From Phil1 sp964487565 (lineage in GTDB: Bacteria > Bacillota > Clostridia > Christensenellales > CAG-138): a stretch of DNA of 64,000 nucleotides. The notes beneath the pieces were generated by a model, which ran no database searches, had not been told where the DNA came from, and saw only the letters and a program-made list of their open reading frames with translations. The stretch spans positions 74,510 to 138,509 of the forward strand of contig CAZARN010000007.1 of the NCBI GenBank assembly GCA_964487565.1, read 5' to 3'. The position numbers and the translations under genes were made by a program. Position 1 is the stretch's first letter, and each line of letters starts with the position of its first letter. Shown here piece after piece: positions 1 to 8,039 of the stretch.

Positions 1-2
1 TC

Positions 3-47
3 TGGTATGAGATCGTGAAGCTCGTCAAACGCCACAAAAACAAATAA
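3..47 (+). CDS. C-terminal end of an unidentified protein (partial)
   Basis: The window opens inside a plus-strand frame that reads WYEIVKLVKRHKNK and stops at TAA 45-47. A Trp/Tyr/Ile/Leu/Val stretch followed by a Lys/Arg/His-rich tail would fit the end of a membrane-anchored protein. In Bacillus and many Clostridia the gene before spoIIAA is the D-alanyl-D-alanine carboxypeptidase dacF, which has a C-terminal membrane anchor, so dacF is the best guess. Fourteen residues cannot prove it. A terminator follows directly. Confidence 0.4.
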   Translation, partial: WYEIVKLVKRHKNK

Positions 48-61
48 CCTGCATAATATGC

Positions 62-91
62 AAAAGCCGTTCAGCGATGGACGGCTTTTTT
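62..91 (+). terminator. Rho-independent terminator before the spoIIA operon
   Basis: The arms AAAAGCCGT (62-70) and ACGGCTTTT (81-89) pair perfectly around a 10-nt loop and run into a T tract. It would end transcription of the partial upstream gene, so spoIIAA needs its own promoter. Confidence 0.85.
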
Positions 92-153
92 CGTGCGCGG
101 ACGGATTCGGCAAAACTCGTGCATAATCGTCCAAAGATGCGGGAATAATACGC

Positions 154-178
154 AGGACGCAAATTTTGTGCATCGAAT
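154..178 (+). promoter_or_regulatory. Candidate sigma-H-type promoter of the spoIIA operon
   Basis: AGGA at 154-157 and GAAT at 175-178 are separated by 17 nt, the spacing of the sigma-H consensus (RnAGGAwWW, 11-12 nt, RnnGAAT). The purine positions before both blocks match, but the A/T-rich triplet after AGGA is CGC. In Bacillus the spoIIA operon is read by sigma-H with Spo0A~P. No convincing Spo0A box was seen. Confidence 0.45.
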
Positions 179-212
179 CAAAACATGTTAATCCATCTAG
201 GAGGATAAATAC

Positions 213-545
213 ATGCAAATAACAAGTGAAGTGTGCGGCGCGCGCATAACGGCGCACCTTGCAGGCGAGCTTGACCATCATTGCGCGGCCGAAACGCGGC
301 AGTCGCTTGAGGCGCTCATCGCCGGCGCGCCACAGGCATTGCTGCTTGAGCTTGAGCTTTCACGGGTAAGCTTCATGGACAGCTCCGGTCTTGGCGTGAT
401 ACTCGGACGTTACCGCACGATGACAAAACGCGGCGGCGGTATGGCCCTTACGGGCGCGAACAAACATGTGGACAGGATCCTGCGCATGGCCGGGGTATAC
501 GCGCTGTGCGACGGCAACGCGACGGATGGAGGTATCGACATATGA
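213..545 (+). CDS. spoIIAA: Anti-sigma F factor antagonist SpoIIAA
   Basis: This is a 110-residue STAS-domain protein. In its dephosphorylated form the family binds the SpoIIAB/sigma-F complex and frees sigma-F in the forespore. The diagnostic motif MDSSGLGVILGRY spans residues 55-67, and Ser58 is the expected phosphorylation site, at the same position as in Bacillus subtilis. A strong AGGAGG ribosome site lies just upstream of ATG 213. The stop overlaps the start of spoIIAB as ATGA, so translation is coupled. The order spoIIAA-spoIIAB-sigF is the classical operon. Confidence 0.96.
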   Translation: MQITSEVCGARITAHLAGELDHHCAAETRQSLEALIAGAPQALLLELELSRVSFMDSSGLGVILGRYRTMTKRGGGMALTGANKHVDRILRMAGVYALCDGNATDGGIDI

Positions 546-976
546 AAAACTGCATGAAGGTAAGCTTCGACGCGATATCGCAGAACGAAGCGCTTGCAAG
601 AACGCTCGCCGCGGCCTTTGCGGCCCAGCTTGATCCCACGATCGAAGAACTTGCCGATATTCGCACCGCCGTGAGCGAAGCCGTCACCAACGCCATAATC
701 CACGGTTACGGCAATCGCGGCGGTACCGTGACGATGGAATGCACGCTTGATGAGGACGCATTTACGATCACCGTGCGCGACGAAGGCCGCGGCATAGAAA
801 ACGTGGAGCTTGCCATGCAGCCGTTCTATACGAGCGCGCCGGAGCTTGAGCGTTCCGGCATGGGTTTTTCGGTGATGCAGGCATTCATGGATTCCGTCGC
901 CGTTGATTCCGCGCCCGGACGCGGCACGGCTGTCACGATGAAAAAACGCATCGGCGCGGTGAGGAACGATGAATGA
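542..976 (+). CDS. spoIIAB: Anti-sigma F factor / serine kinase SpoIIAB
   Basis: This 144-residue GHKL-family protein matches SpoIIAB, which binds sigma-F and inactivates SpoIIAA by phosphorylating its serine. The N box reads EAVTNAIIHGY, the first G box DEGRGIE, and a GMGFSVMQAFMD motif follows, together forming the Bergerat ATP-binding fold. The frame is open from 506, but ATG 542 is chosen because it overlaps the spoIIAA stop (ATGA) and begins MKNCMKVSF, the usual N-terminus of the family. The gene overlaps sigF by 8 nt. Confidence 0.96.
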   Translation: MKNCMKVSFDAISQNEALARTLAAAFAAQLDPTIEELADIRTAVSEAVTNAIIHGYGNRGGTVTMECTLDEDAFTITVRDEGRGIENVELAMQPFYTSAPELERSGMGFSVMQAFMDSVAVDSAPGRGTAVTMKKRIGAVRNDE

Positions 977-1793
977 GCGGGAGACGTTCTCCCACGAGGA
1001 AACGCTGGCGTTGATAAAGCAAGCCCAGGCAGGCTCGGAGGAGGCGTTCGAGGCGCTCGCCGCCAACAACACGCCGCTCGTGCGCAGCATCGTGCGCCGC
1101 TTCCTCGGGCGCGGCTGTGAATACGAGGATCTTTTCCAGATCGGCTGCATGGGTCTTGTGAAGGCCATAAGGAATTTCGACTGCGGCTATGACGTGCGTT
1201 TCTCCACTTATGCCGTGCCGATGATCGCGGGAGAAATAAAGCGTTTTTTAAGGGACGACGGCATCATCAAGGTGGCGCGTCCCCTGCGTGAGCTTGCCGC
1301 AAGGGCCGCCGCCGCGCGCGAAGCGCTGCTCGTCCGGCTCGGCCGGGAGCCGGGTATATCTGAGATCGCGCAGGCAGTCGGCGCGGAGCCCGAGGAGCTT
1401 GCGCGCGCGCTTGAGGCCGCAAGGCCGTGCGTTTCGATATACGAGCCTGCATACGGCGCCGATTCGGACGCGCTTGTGATGGATACGCTCGTCACGCCGG
1501 ATTGCGGCGGACTTTCAGGCGCGCTCGACCGGGTGATGCTCAAGGAGATGCTCCGTTCGCTCAAGCCGCGTGAGCGCGCGCTCATAATGCTCAGGTATTT
1601 TTCGGACAAAACGCAAAGCGAGACGGCGGCCGCACTCGGCATTTCGCAGGTGCAGGTCTCCCGTCTCGAAGCGAGGATACTGACTTTGCTCAGGGAGCGT
1701 ATGGAGCCGCTCAGGAACGACCCGCCGCCTTATATATCTGAGACTGATGCTCAACATCCGGAAAGCCCCCCACATGGGAAAGGCTGCCGCTGA
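969..1793 (+). CDS. sigF: RNA polymerase sporulation sigma factor SigF
   Basis: This is a 274-residue sigma-70 family factor with region 2 (GCEYEDLFQIGCMGLVKAI), region 3 and region 4 (helix-turn-helix TQSETAAALGISQVQVSRLE). It directs early forespore transcription once released from SpoIIAB. Overlap with spoIIAB and gene order support sigF over sigG. After the usual end of region 4 there is an extra Pro-rich tail of about 30 residues that is not typical of SigF. This tail lies opposite the 3' end of the convergent gene at 1711-2532, so the two coding regions overlap by 83 bp. Confidence 0.94.
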   Translation: MNERETFSHEETLALIKQAQAGSEEAFEALAANNTPLVRSIVRRFLGRGCEYEDLFQIGCMGLVKAIRNFDCGYDVRFSTYAVPMIAGEIKRFLRDDGIIKVARPLRELAARAAAAREALLVRLGREPGISEIAQAVGAEPEELARALEAARPCVSIYEPAYGADSDALVMDTLVTPDCGGLSGALDRVMLKEMLRSLKPRERALIMLRYFSDKTQSETAAALGISQVQVSRLEARILTLLRERMEPLRNDPPPYISETDAQHPESPPHGKGCR

Positions 1794-2532
1794 AGAAAAG
1801 GCACGCATGTCCGGCCATATCGTTTGAGGAAACCGTGTCCGAACCGTGGGGATAACCCTGAAGCGAAGCCGCGACGAGCCTGCCCGCGATATTGACGACC
1901 ACGGGACGCTTTGAATAATTGTATTCGCCGCCGAAGGTCTCTTTATATACGGCGGCGTCCTCGGGCGACGCGCATTCCATCTCGGCGTGATATTCCCCGC
2001 CTGTAAAGATCATGCTCCACTGCGTCCCGGTATTGTAATCGGTGACGGTGTATGACGCTCCCTCCCCGAGGAGGGTTTTAACCTCGTTCCACTCGACGAG
2101 CTCGCCCGTTACGGCCGGCGTTCCGGAAAGCGCCGCGCCGAAGGGTATTGAAGCGATGATATCGCTTCGCACCGCCGTGCGTTCGAAAAGGATGGAAAGC
2201 GACTGCGCGCCCACGGTGCCGTCCGCCATTATCGCCTGACCGGCGGCGTCGGTCTGCTTCTGCTGGAAACGCTTTGTGGCTTCGACCGACATCGTGCCGA
2301 AATTGCCCGTGGGTTTGTAGTTGAAATAGCCAAGCTCCCGCAAACGAAGCTGTATGCGCACGACGGTCTCCCCCGTTGAGTTGTACGCAATGAGGGCCGA
2401 AGCGTCCGGCGACGCGGTATTATCCGGCACGGCGGGCGAAGTCTCAGGGCTTTGCGAGGGGTCGGCAAGCGCGCTCCCTGCAAAGAGCGTTATCAACAGC
2501 ATTATCAGCATTATCACGGCGGCTTTTTTCAT
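1711..2532 (-). CDS. Secreted peptidoglycan-binding protein with a conserved uncharacterised C-terminal domain
   Basis: The 273-residue protein has a signal peptide (residues 1-23, ending near GSALA), a Ser/Pro/Thr-rich linker, and a PG_binding_1 domain at about residues 50-112 (VRIQLRLRELGYFNYKPTG). A C-terminal domain of about 130 residues resembles the end of the protein at 6857-8023. Both share a YTVTD/FTVTD strand, a GxYHA/GWYHA turn, a KRPVVV/RRPIWV strand, VAAS, and a final GHxC motif. The domain's activity is unknown, and a cell-wall role is inferred from secretion and the binding module. The 3' end overlaps sigF antisense. Homology to the second copy argues that the C-terminus is real. 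Confidence 0.8.
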   Translation of the reverse strand: MKKAAVIMLIMLLITLFAGSALADPSQSPETSPAVPDNTASPDASALIAYNSTGETVVRIQLRLRELGYFNYKPTGNFGTMSVEATKRFQQKQTDAAGQAIMADGTVGAQSLSILFERTAVRSDIIASIPFGAALSGTPAVTGELVEWNEVKTLLGEGASYTVTDYNTGTQWSMIFTGGEYHAEMECASPEDAAVYKETFGGEYNYSKRPVVVNIAGRLVAASLQGYPHGSDTVSSNDMAGHACLFFSGSLSHVGGFPDVEHQSQIYKAAGRS

Positions 2533-2583
2533 ACCGATATGATACCATACCGGAGCGCAAGTTTGTATGGCTTTTTTATTAAA

Positions 2584-3267
2584 TCAGGGAACATCCGTCG
2601 GAATAAGGTTTAGCATATCCTCGTTGTTTGCAACATCCGTATACACCTGCGGCACCTCGCCCACGATCACGCTTTCAGCGATTGCGGCCTCCGACGTGAC
2701 GCTCACCGTATCGTAAACGCCTGGCATCACGATCTGCACCGAGGCGCTGAGGCGCAGTTTCACCCGGTAAAGCGTCTGGTTTATGCCCGACGACGAGAAC
2801 TCCGTGTCGAATGCGCTTGTGACGCTTCCCGCCGGGGTGAATTTGACGCGGATGTTCGGCCCCTTTCCGGTGAATACAGGTATCCCCGTGATCGTGCCCA
2901 GCGGCACGCTGATCCCCTGTTCCCCCATAGCGGCAATAAGATTCTGCGCGGCTTCAGCGCACTGCGCGGCAAGCGCGTTCATGCGATAGGCGTCGGTCTC
3001 GAGCAGATATACCCGCTCCCCCGTGTCGCGCACATTGATGACGTTTTCGCCCTCGCTTCCGGAGCCAAGACATTCAAGGATGGCGTTGTTCATGGCCCTT
3101 GCCGCGACCGAGCGCACCCGCGATATCGCGAGCGCCTGCATCGCCTTGTGCATCCCGGCGTTGAGCCATATCGTCGCGGCTGCGGCAAGCGCAAGCGTTA
3201 TCAGCACAAGGATCAGCAGCTTCTTCTTTCTGCCTGCGCGCCTCACGAGGACGGTATCGTTTTCCAT
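2584..3267 (-). CDS. yunB: Sporulation protein YunB
   Basis: This 227-residue protein has a basic N-terminus (RRAGRKKK) and one membrane segment at about residues 17-35. The rest matches the YunB family, with VRSVAARAMNNAI, a block of predicted beta strands containing VPLGTITGIPVFTGKGP, and LRLSASVQIVMPG. YunB is controlled by sigma-E in Bacillus and is needed for efficient spore formation, but its biochemical role is unknown. The start ATG has a GGGAGG site 7 nt upstream. It lies back to back with the penicillin-binding protein gene. Confidence 0.88.
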   Translation of the reverse strand: MENDTVLVRRAGRKKKLLILVLITLALAAAATIWLNAGMHKAMQALAISRVRSVAARAMNNAILECLGSGSEGENVINVRDTGERVYLLETDAYRMNALAAQCAEAAQNLIAAMGEQGISVPLGTITGIPVFTGKGPNIRVKFTPAGSVTSAFDTEFSSSGINQTLYRVKLRLSASVQIVMPGVYDTVSVTSEAAIAESVIVGEVPQVYTDVANNEDMLNLIPTDVP

Positions 3268-3387
3268 CGATCAAACCTCCCGAAATATGTCGCTTGTGTT
3301 AATTCAAATATATGCGCGCAAAGGCCGTATTGAGCATTTCGCCGGCGATGTGCTATAATACGCTTGGATGGTTATAAAGGCGGAAAA

Positions 3388-6243
3388 ATGAAAGATAAAA
3401 TAGTATCGTTTTTCAGAAAAATCGGCGACAGGCTGTATAACGCTTTCTCTTTCTCCCCGATGCGGCACACCGCGACCGAGCATCAGGAGGAAGAGCTTTT
3501 TGTTGATCGTGTGAATCCGCGGCCTTTCCCGCTCGCGGTGTTCTTCACAACGTTCAAGATCCTGCTGCTCGTGCTTGTGCTGCTCGGCTGCGGCGCGGTC
3601 GGACTTGTGCTCGGCGTTGCAAAAGCGTATATCGACATATCGCCCGATCTTGACACTTCCCTGCTCACCAAAAGCGACAGAACGTCATACATATACGACA
3701 TGAACGGCGAGCTGATCTCCACCTATGCGGGCATAGAATACCGCGACTGGGCGGATATCGAGGAAATACCGGACATGCTCGTCAATGCCGTGATCTCCAT
3801 CGAGGACGTGCGTTTTTACAAGCACAACGGCGTCGACCTCAAACGGCTTTTTGCCGCGGTCGTCGGCTCGCTTTCCGCTTCAAGCGACGCCGGCGGAAGC
3901 ACGATAACCCAGCAGCTCGTGAAGAACAAGCTGCTCACAAGCGAGGTGTCCTATAAGCGTAAGATCCAGGAGGTCTATCTTGCCCTTCAGGTTGAAAAAG
4001 CGCTCGACAAGGAGGATATCCTTGAAGCCTACCTCAACGAGGTATATCTCGGGCAGTCCAATTACGGCATGAAGGCCGCGGCAAAGGACTATTTCGGCAA
4101 GGATCTTTCGGAGCTCACGATACGCGAATGCGCCATGCTCGCGGGCATGATACAAAGCCCCAACACCACCGATCCGCGCAAGAACACATATACAAGGACA
4201 TATGCCGAGGGTTCTGAAAAAGCCGGACAGAACAAGATGGATATCACCGACGCGCGAACCGATAAAGTGATAAACCGCATGTACAGCGCGGGCTTCATCT
4301 CCGCCGAACAGAGAGACGCCGCCCTGACGGATACCGTGAACATACTCGAAACCTCAACGCGCACGAGTCCTGACGGCTATCTTTATTATACCGAATACGC
4401 CCTGCGACAGATCGTGACGGATCTGCTTGCGCAAAGGGGGCTGCTCGACACCTCCGCCAACCGCGCCATGATCGAGAACGAGCTTTCACGCGGCGGCTAT
4501 CACATATACCTGTGCATAGACCCCGAAATACAGACGACCGTGCAGGATACCCTTTCCACATGGGATAATTATCCGGAGCTTGCAAATCCTTCGGCTTCCG
4601 TGCTCACCACCACCAACGCGGACGGATCCACGCTTGACGTGGTTCAGCCCCAATCCTCGGCGGTCGTGATCGATCAGCACACAGGCGAGCTTCGCGCGAT
4701 AATCGGCGGCAGGGATGAACCTGTCGTCAAAAAGGGCTTCAACCGCGCCTATCAGAGCACACAGATGGAGGTCGGCTCCAGCATAAAGCCGCTGACGGTT
4801 TACGGCCCGGCGCTTGATCTCGGCATGTCCCCCGCCTCCGCGATCGCCAATATTCCGGCGGCGATAGAAGGCTGGAACACCGACGCAGGATATCCCGCCA
4901 TCGGCGACGCCACATACACCGGCATAATCACCATGCGAAGGGCGATCGTATCCTCGCTCAACGTCGCCGCTGCGCGCACACTCATGGAATACGTTACGCC
5001 GTCCGTCGCTGCAAAATATCTTGTCAGCCTCGGCGTTGACGAATCCCGTGTGAAGGAGACAGGTTCGGGTCTTGCGCTCGGCACCACCGGCATCACGCCG
5101 ATAGAGATGGCCGCGGCTTACGCGACGATCGCAAACGGCGGCATGTATCAGGAGCCAATCGCATACACCCGCGTTGTTGACGGCAACGGCAACGTTATAC
5201 TCGACGCGAAGGCCACGCAGGAATCGCATCGTGTTTACAAGGAAACGACCGCATATATGCTTGTCGATATGCTCACCGAAGCCGTGAAGAGCGGCACCGG
5301 CACGCGCGCCGCAATAAGCGGCATCACGGTCGCCGGCAAAACCGGCACGAACTCCGACTATTCAAGCGCGTACTTCGCAGGTATGACAGGCTACTATACA
5401 GCCGTCGTATGGGTCGGACATGACAATTACTCGCAAAAGCTTGCAAACGGTTCCACCGGCGGCAAAGTCGCCGCGCCGCTTTGGAAGGCTTTTATGGAGA
5501 AGATACTTGAAGGCCAGCCCGACAGGCTCATCCTCGATGAGTCGCCTGTCGCGACAGGGCTTGTGAAGCGCACCGTATGCTCGATATCCGGTCTTCTCGC
5601 GACGGACGCATGTTACGCCGATCCCAACGGCCACACGCCTGTGACAGAATGGTTCGACGCGGATAACGCGCCTTCGGAATACTGTGATATGCACGTTATT
5701 GTGAGCATATGCGCCGCTTCCGGTCAGCCCGCCTCCGCATACTGCCCGGAAAGCTCCGTCACGGTTTCCGATATAATCCTCATCCGTCCGTCGAGCATCT
5801 TTTCAAAGTTCGATCAGGCGCTCATACTAACATACCTGCCAAACGCCGTCTTCACAGATCTCACGGCAGAGCAGTATATGCAGTACGCCGAAACCTCGCA
5901 ATGCACCGTCCATTCCCCTGCCTGGGGCGGCAGCGGAGGCCTGCTTGGCGGGGCCGAGGTGTTTGACAATGCAAATACCCTTATCGCAGAGGTAAGGGCG
6001 TATCTCGACGCCGCGCAGAACCTTTCCGACACGGACAGGGCTACGCTTGAAAACGGCATTGCGTCGCTTCAGATGTATGTCACCGCCGCGGACTCCGCGA
6101 ACGCGCAGATATACTATGAGCGGCTCAATTATAACTACACGGTGATCCACGCGGCAAATCCGCCCGCGGCAACGCCTGAAAACACGCCGGATACACCGGC
6201 CGAAGGCAATGAGCCGACCGCCGCACCGGGTGGTAACGGCTGA
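3388..6243 (+). CDS. Bifunctional penicillin-binding protein 1A (class A)
   Basis: The 951-residue protein has a short cytoplasmic N-terminus, one membrane helix (about 50-77), a GT51 glycosyltransferase domain and a transpeptidase domain. Visible active-site features are Glu139 in SIEDVRFYKHNG, the GGSTITQQLVKN motif, SxxK (Ser464-Lys467), SxN (Ser523-Asn525) and KTG (651-653). It polymerises and crosslinks peptidoglycan. A C-terminal extension of about 200 residues follows, ending in a Pro/Thr-rich tail. An in-frame TTG at 3364 is possible, but ATG 3388 follows an AAAGGCGG site. The stop TGA overlaps the start of the next gene. Confidence 0.93.
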   Translation: MKDKIVSFFRKIGDRLYNAFSFSPMRHTATEHQEEELFVDRVNPRPFPLAVFFTTFKILLLVLVLLGCGAVGLVLGVAKAYIDISPDLDTSLLTKSDRTSYIYDMNGELISTYAGIEYRDWADIEEIPDMLVNAVISIEDVRFYKHNGVDLKRLFAAVVGSLSASSDAGGSTITQQLVKNKLLTSEVSYKRKIQEVYLALQVEKALDKEDILEAYLNEVYLGQSNYGMKAAAKDYFGKDLSELTIRECAMLAGMIQSPNTTDPRKNTYTRTYAEGSEKAGQNKMDITDARTDKVINRMYSAGFISAEQRDAALTDTVNILETSTRTSPDGYLYYTEYALRQIVTDLLAQRGLLDTSANRAMIENELSRGGYHIYLCIDPEIQTTVQDTLSTWDNYPELANPSASVLTTTNADGSTLDVVQPQSSAVVIDQHTGELRAIIGGRDEPVVKKGFNRAYQSTQMEVGSSIKPLTVYGPALDLGMSPASAIANIPAAIEGWNTDAGYPAIGDATYTGIITMRRAIVSSLNVAAARTLMEYVTPSVAAKYLVSLGVDESRVKETGSGLALGTTGITPIEMAAAYATIANGGMYQEPIAYTRVVDGNGNVILDAKATQESHRVYKETTAYMLVDMLTEAVKSGTGTRAAISGITVAGKTGTNSDYSSAYFAGMTGYYTAVVWVGHDNYSQKLANGSTGGKVAAPLWKAFMEKILEGQPDRLILDESPVATGLVKRTVCSISGLLATDACYADPNGHTPVTEWFDADNAPSEYCDMHVIVSICAASGQPASAYCPESSVTVSDIILIRPSSIFSKFDQALILTYLPNAVFTDLTAEQYMQYAETSQCTVHSPAWGGSGGLLGGAEVFDNANTLIAEVRAYLDAAQNLSDTDRATLENGIASLQMYVTAADSANAQIYYERLNYNYTVIHAANPPAATPENTPDTPAEGNEPTAAPGGNG

Positions 6244-6860
6244 TGGACGCGCTTGACATGCTTTATGACAGTCGGCGGCAGGAGCTGCTTCTTTTCAGCG
6301 GCGGCCCCGCAGGCGACAGGGAGCATCCCGTGTTCGGCGAAGGCCCGATGCGTCCGAAGCTCATGCTCATCGGCGAAGCGCCGGGACGCGAGGAAGCGCA
6401 GGCCGGCAGGCCGTTCGTCGGCAAGGCGGGCCGTCAGCTCAACGATATGCTTTCCTGCGCCCGCATCAGGCGCGACGAGGTTTATGTCACAAACGCCGTT
6501 AAGTACCGCCCGGTGAACGTGAAGGCAAAAAGCGTATCCAACCGCACGCCCACGCCGGCCGAGATCGCAGACGGACTGCCGCTGCTTCGCGCCGAGATCA
6601 CAACGATCGCGCCTTCGGTGATCGCGACGCTCGGCAACACACCGCTTCGCGCGGTGTATGCGCTCACCGGCCTGGAAAAGTCTCCGGTCATCGGCGCCGT
6701 TCACGGTGAAGCATCCGACATCACGATAGGCGGCGCGCATTATACGCTGTTTCCGCTGTATCATCCCGCAAGCGGAATATACCGCCGGGAACTCATCGAC
6801 ATTATGAGAAACGATCTGATAAAACTTTGGCAGCTCTTCGGAGAGGAGGTCATCGAATGA
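6243..6860 (+). CDS. Uracil-DNA glycosylase superfamily protein (family 4-like, apparently without Fe-S cluster)
   Basis: The 205-residue protein shows the family 4/5 motifs: GEAPGREE (residues 44-51), GRPFVGKAG, NAVKYRP and, near the end, LYHPASG. These form the uracil pocket and DNA-contact loop of enzymes that start base excision repair of deaminated cytosine. True family 4 enzymes carry four Cys ligands for a 4Fe-4S cluster, including a CxxC near the N-terminus. Here that segment has none, and only one Cys (DMLSCAR) was found in the whole protein. Starts and stops overlap on both sides, so it belongs to the PBP operon. Confidence 0.82.
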   Translation: MDALDMLYDSRRQELLLFSGGPAGDREHPVFGEGPMRPKLMLIGEAPGREEAQAGRPFVGKAGRQLNDMLSCARIRRDEVYVTNAVKYRPVNVKAKSVSNRTPTPAEIADGLPLLRAEITTIAPSVIATLGNTPLRAVYALTGLEKSPVIGAVHGEASDITIGGAHYTLFPLYHPASGIYRRELIDIMRNDLIKLWQLFGEEVIE

Positions 6861-8023
6861 AACTGAAACTTTTGTGCCGGGCTGCGGTGGCGCTCATGCT
6901 CATCGCGCTTACGCTTGTCGCACCCGTCTCGCACAACTCGGTCGCATCCGCCAAGGAAAGTGAAAACGGACAGGCCACGGCTGACGGCGTTAAGCTCCGT
7001 GAGGAACCCGACAAGGAATCCACGGTGCTGGCCGAGCTGAACTGCGGCGATGAAGTTGAGGTCCTCGGCGAGGACGGCAACTGGTACAAGGTAATGTACA
7101 ACGGTTCTGTGATAGGCTTCATACGCAAGGATTATCTCTTCGTCAATTCCACCGGAAGCCGCGGCGCTTACGTCAACGCGGACGGCACCGCCCTTCGCGG
7201 CGCGCCATCCGAGGATTCATATGTCGTGATGACGCTCACCGCCGGTCAGGGACTCAAGGTCAAAGCGCTCCTCGGCGAATGGTATTACGCGATCGTCGAC
7301 GCATACGCCGGTTATATCCACAGAACGCAGCTTTCGATCTCATCTTCGACCGTCGCTGGTACCGGTATGCTCAAGCAGGGCATGGAAGGCGCGGAGGTGA
7401 CAAAGCTCCAGCAGGCGCTTTATGACCGTGGTTTCCTCACGAAGAAGGACAACATCAACGGCTCCTTTGATTCGACAACGCGCAGCGCCGTGATGGAATA
7501 TCAAAAGGCCATGGGCGTTTCCGCCGACGGGATCGCTGGCGCAGTCACGCTGGACTCCATATACGACTCATCAAACAAGCTTGAAAAAGCAAACGCCGAT
7601 TTCTATAAGCTAAAGGGCACGGTCGTGCTGCTCGATTGGTTCAAGGGCGGCAACGAATGGCTCGCCAAGGGCGCGCGTTTCACCGTGACGGACGTTCGCA
7701 CGGGCAAAAGCTTCCGCGCAAGGCGCTTCGGCGGCTGGTATCACGCCGATTGCGAACCCTGCACAAGCTATGATACCGCGATCATGAAAAGCCTCGAGGG
7801 CTTCTCGTGGAACCGCAGGCCTATATGGGTCACATACAACGGCAAAACCGTTGCCGCAAGTATGCACACCATGCCTCACATGGTGAATCCGACGCCTTCA
7901 AACGGTTTTGACGGCCATTTCTGCATTCACCTTCTCAATTCAAAGGTGCATGAAAACGGCAAGGCATGTCCGAGACATCAGGCATGCGTGCAGGAAGCCT
8001 ACCGCGCGGGCAGGAAAAAATAA
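6857..8023 (+). CDS. Secreted SH3/peptidoglycan-binding protein, paralogue of the 1711-2532 product
   Basis: The 388-residue protein has a signal peptide, two bacterial SH3 domains (GVKLREEPDKES and GTALRGAPSEDS mark their starts), a PG_binding_1 domain (GMEGAEVTKLQQALYDRGF) and the same C-terminal domain as the 1711-2532 gene (FTVTDVRTGKSF, RRPIWVTYNGK, FDGHFCIHLL, extra Cys and His near the end). ATG 6857 is preferred over TTG 6827 because it overlaps the upstream stop as ATGA and begins a typical signal sequence. A cell-wall function is likely, but the reaction of the terminal domain is unknown. Confidence 0.82.
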   Translation: MKLKLLCRAAVALMLIALTLVAPVSHNSVASAKESENGQATADGVKLREEPDKESTVLAELNCGDEVEVLGEDGNWYKVMYNGSVIGFIRKDYLFVNSTGSRGAYVNADGTALRGAPSEDSYVVMTLTAGQGLKVKALLGEWYYAIVDAYAGYIHRTQLSISSSTVAGTGMLKQGMEGAEVTKLQQALYDRGFLTKKDNINGSFDSTTRSAVMEYQKAMGVSADGIAGAVTLDSIYDSSNKLEKANADFYKLKGTVVLLDWFKGGNEWLAKGARFTVTDVRTGKSFRARRFGGWYHADCEPCTSYDTAIMKSLEGFSWNRRPIWVTYNGKTVAASMHTMPHMVNPTPSNGFDGHFCIHLLNSKVHENGKACPRHQACVQEAYRAGRKK

Positions 8024-8039
8024 AGTTGTATAATTTGAT

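Noticed and set aside
2545..2578. CCATAC/GTATGG hairpin with T run between yunB and the 1711-2532 gene
   Set aside because: The T run is on the plus strand, while both neighbours are on the minus strand and no plus-strand gene ends nearby.
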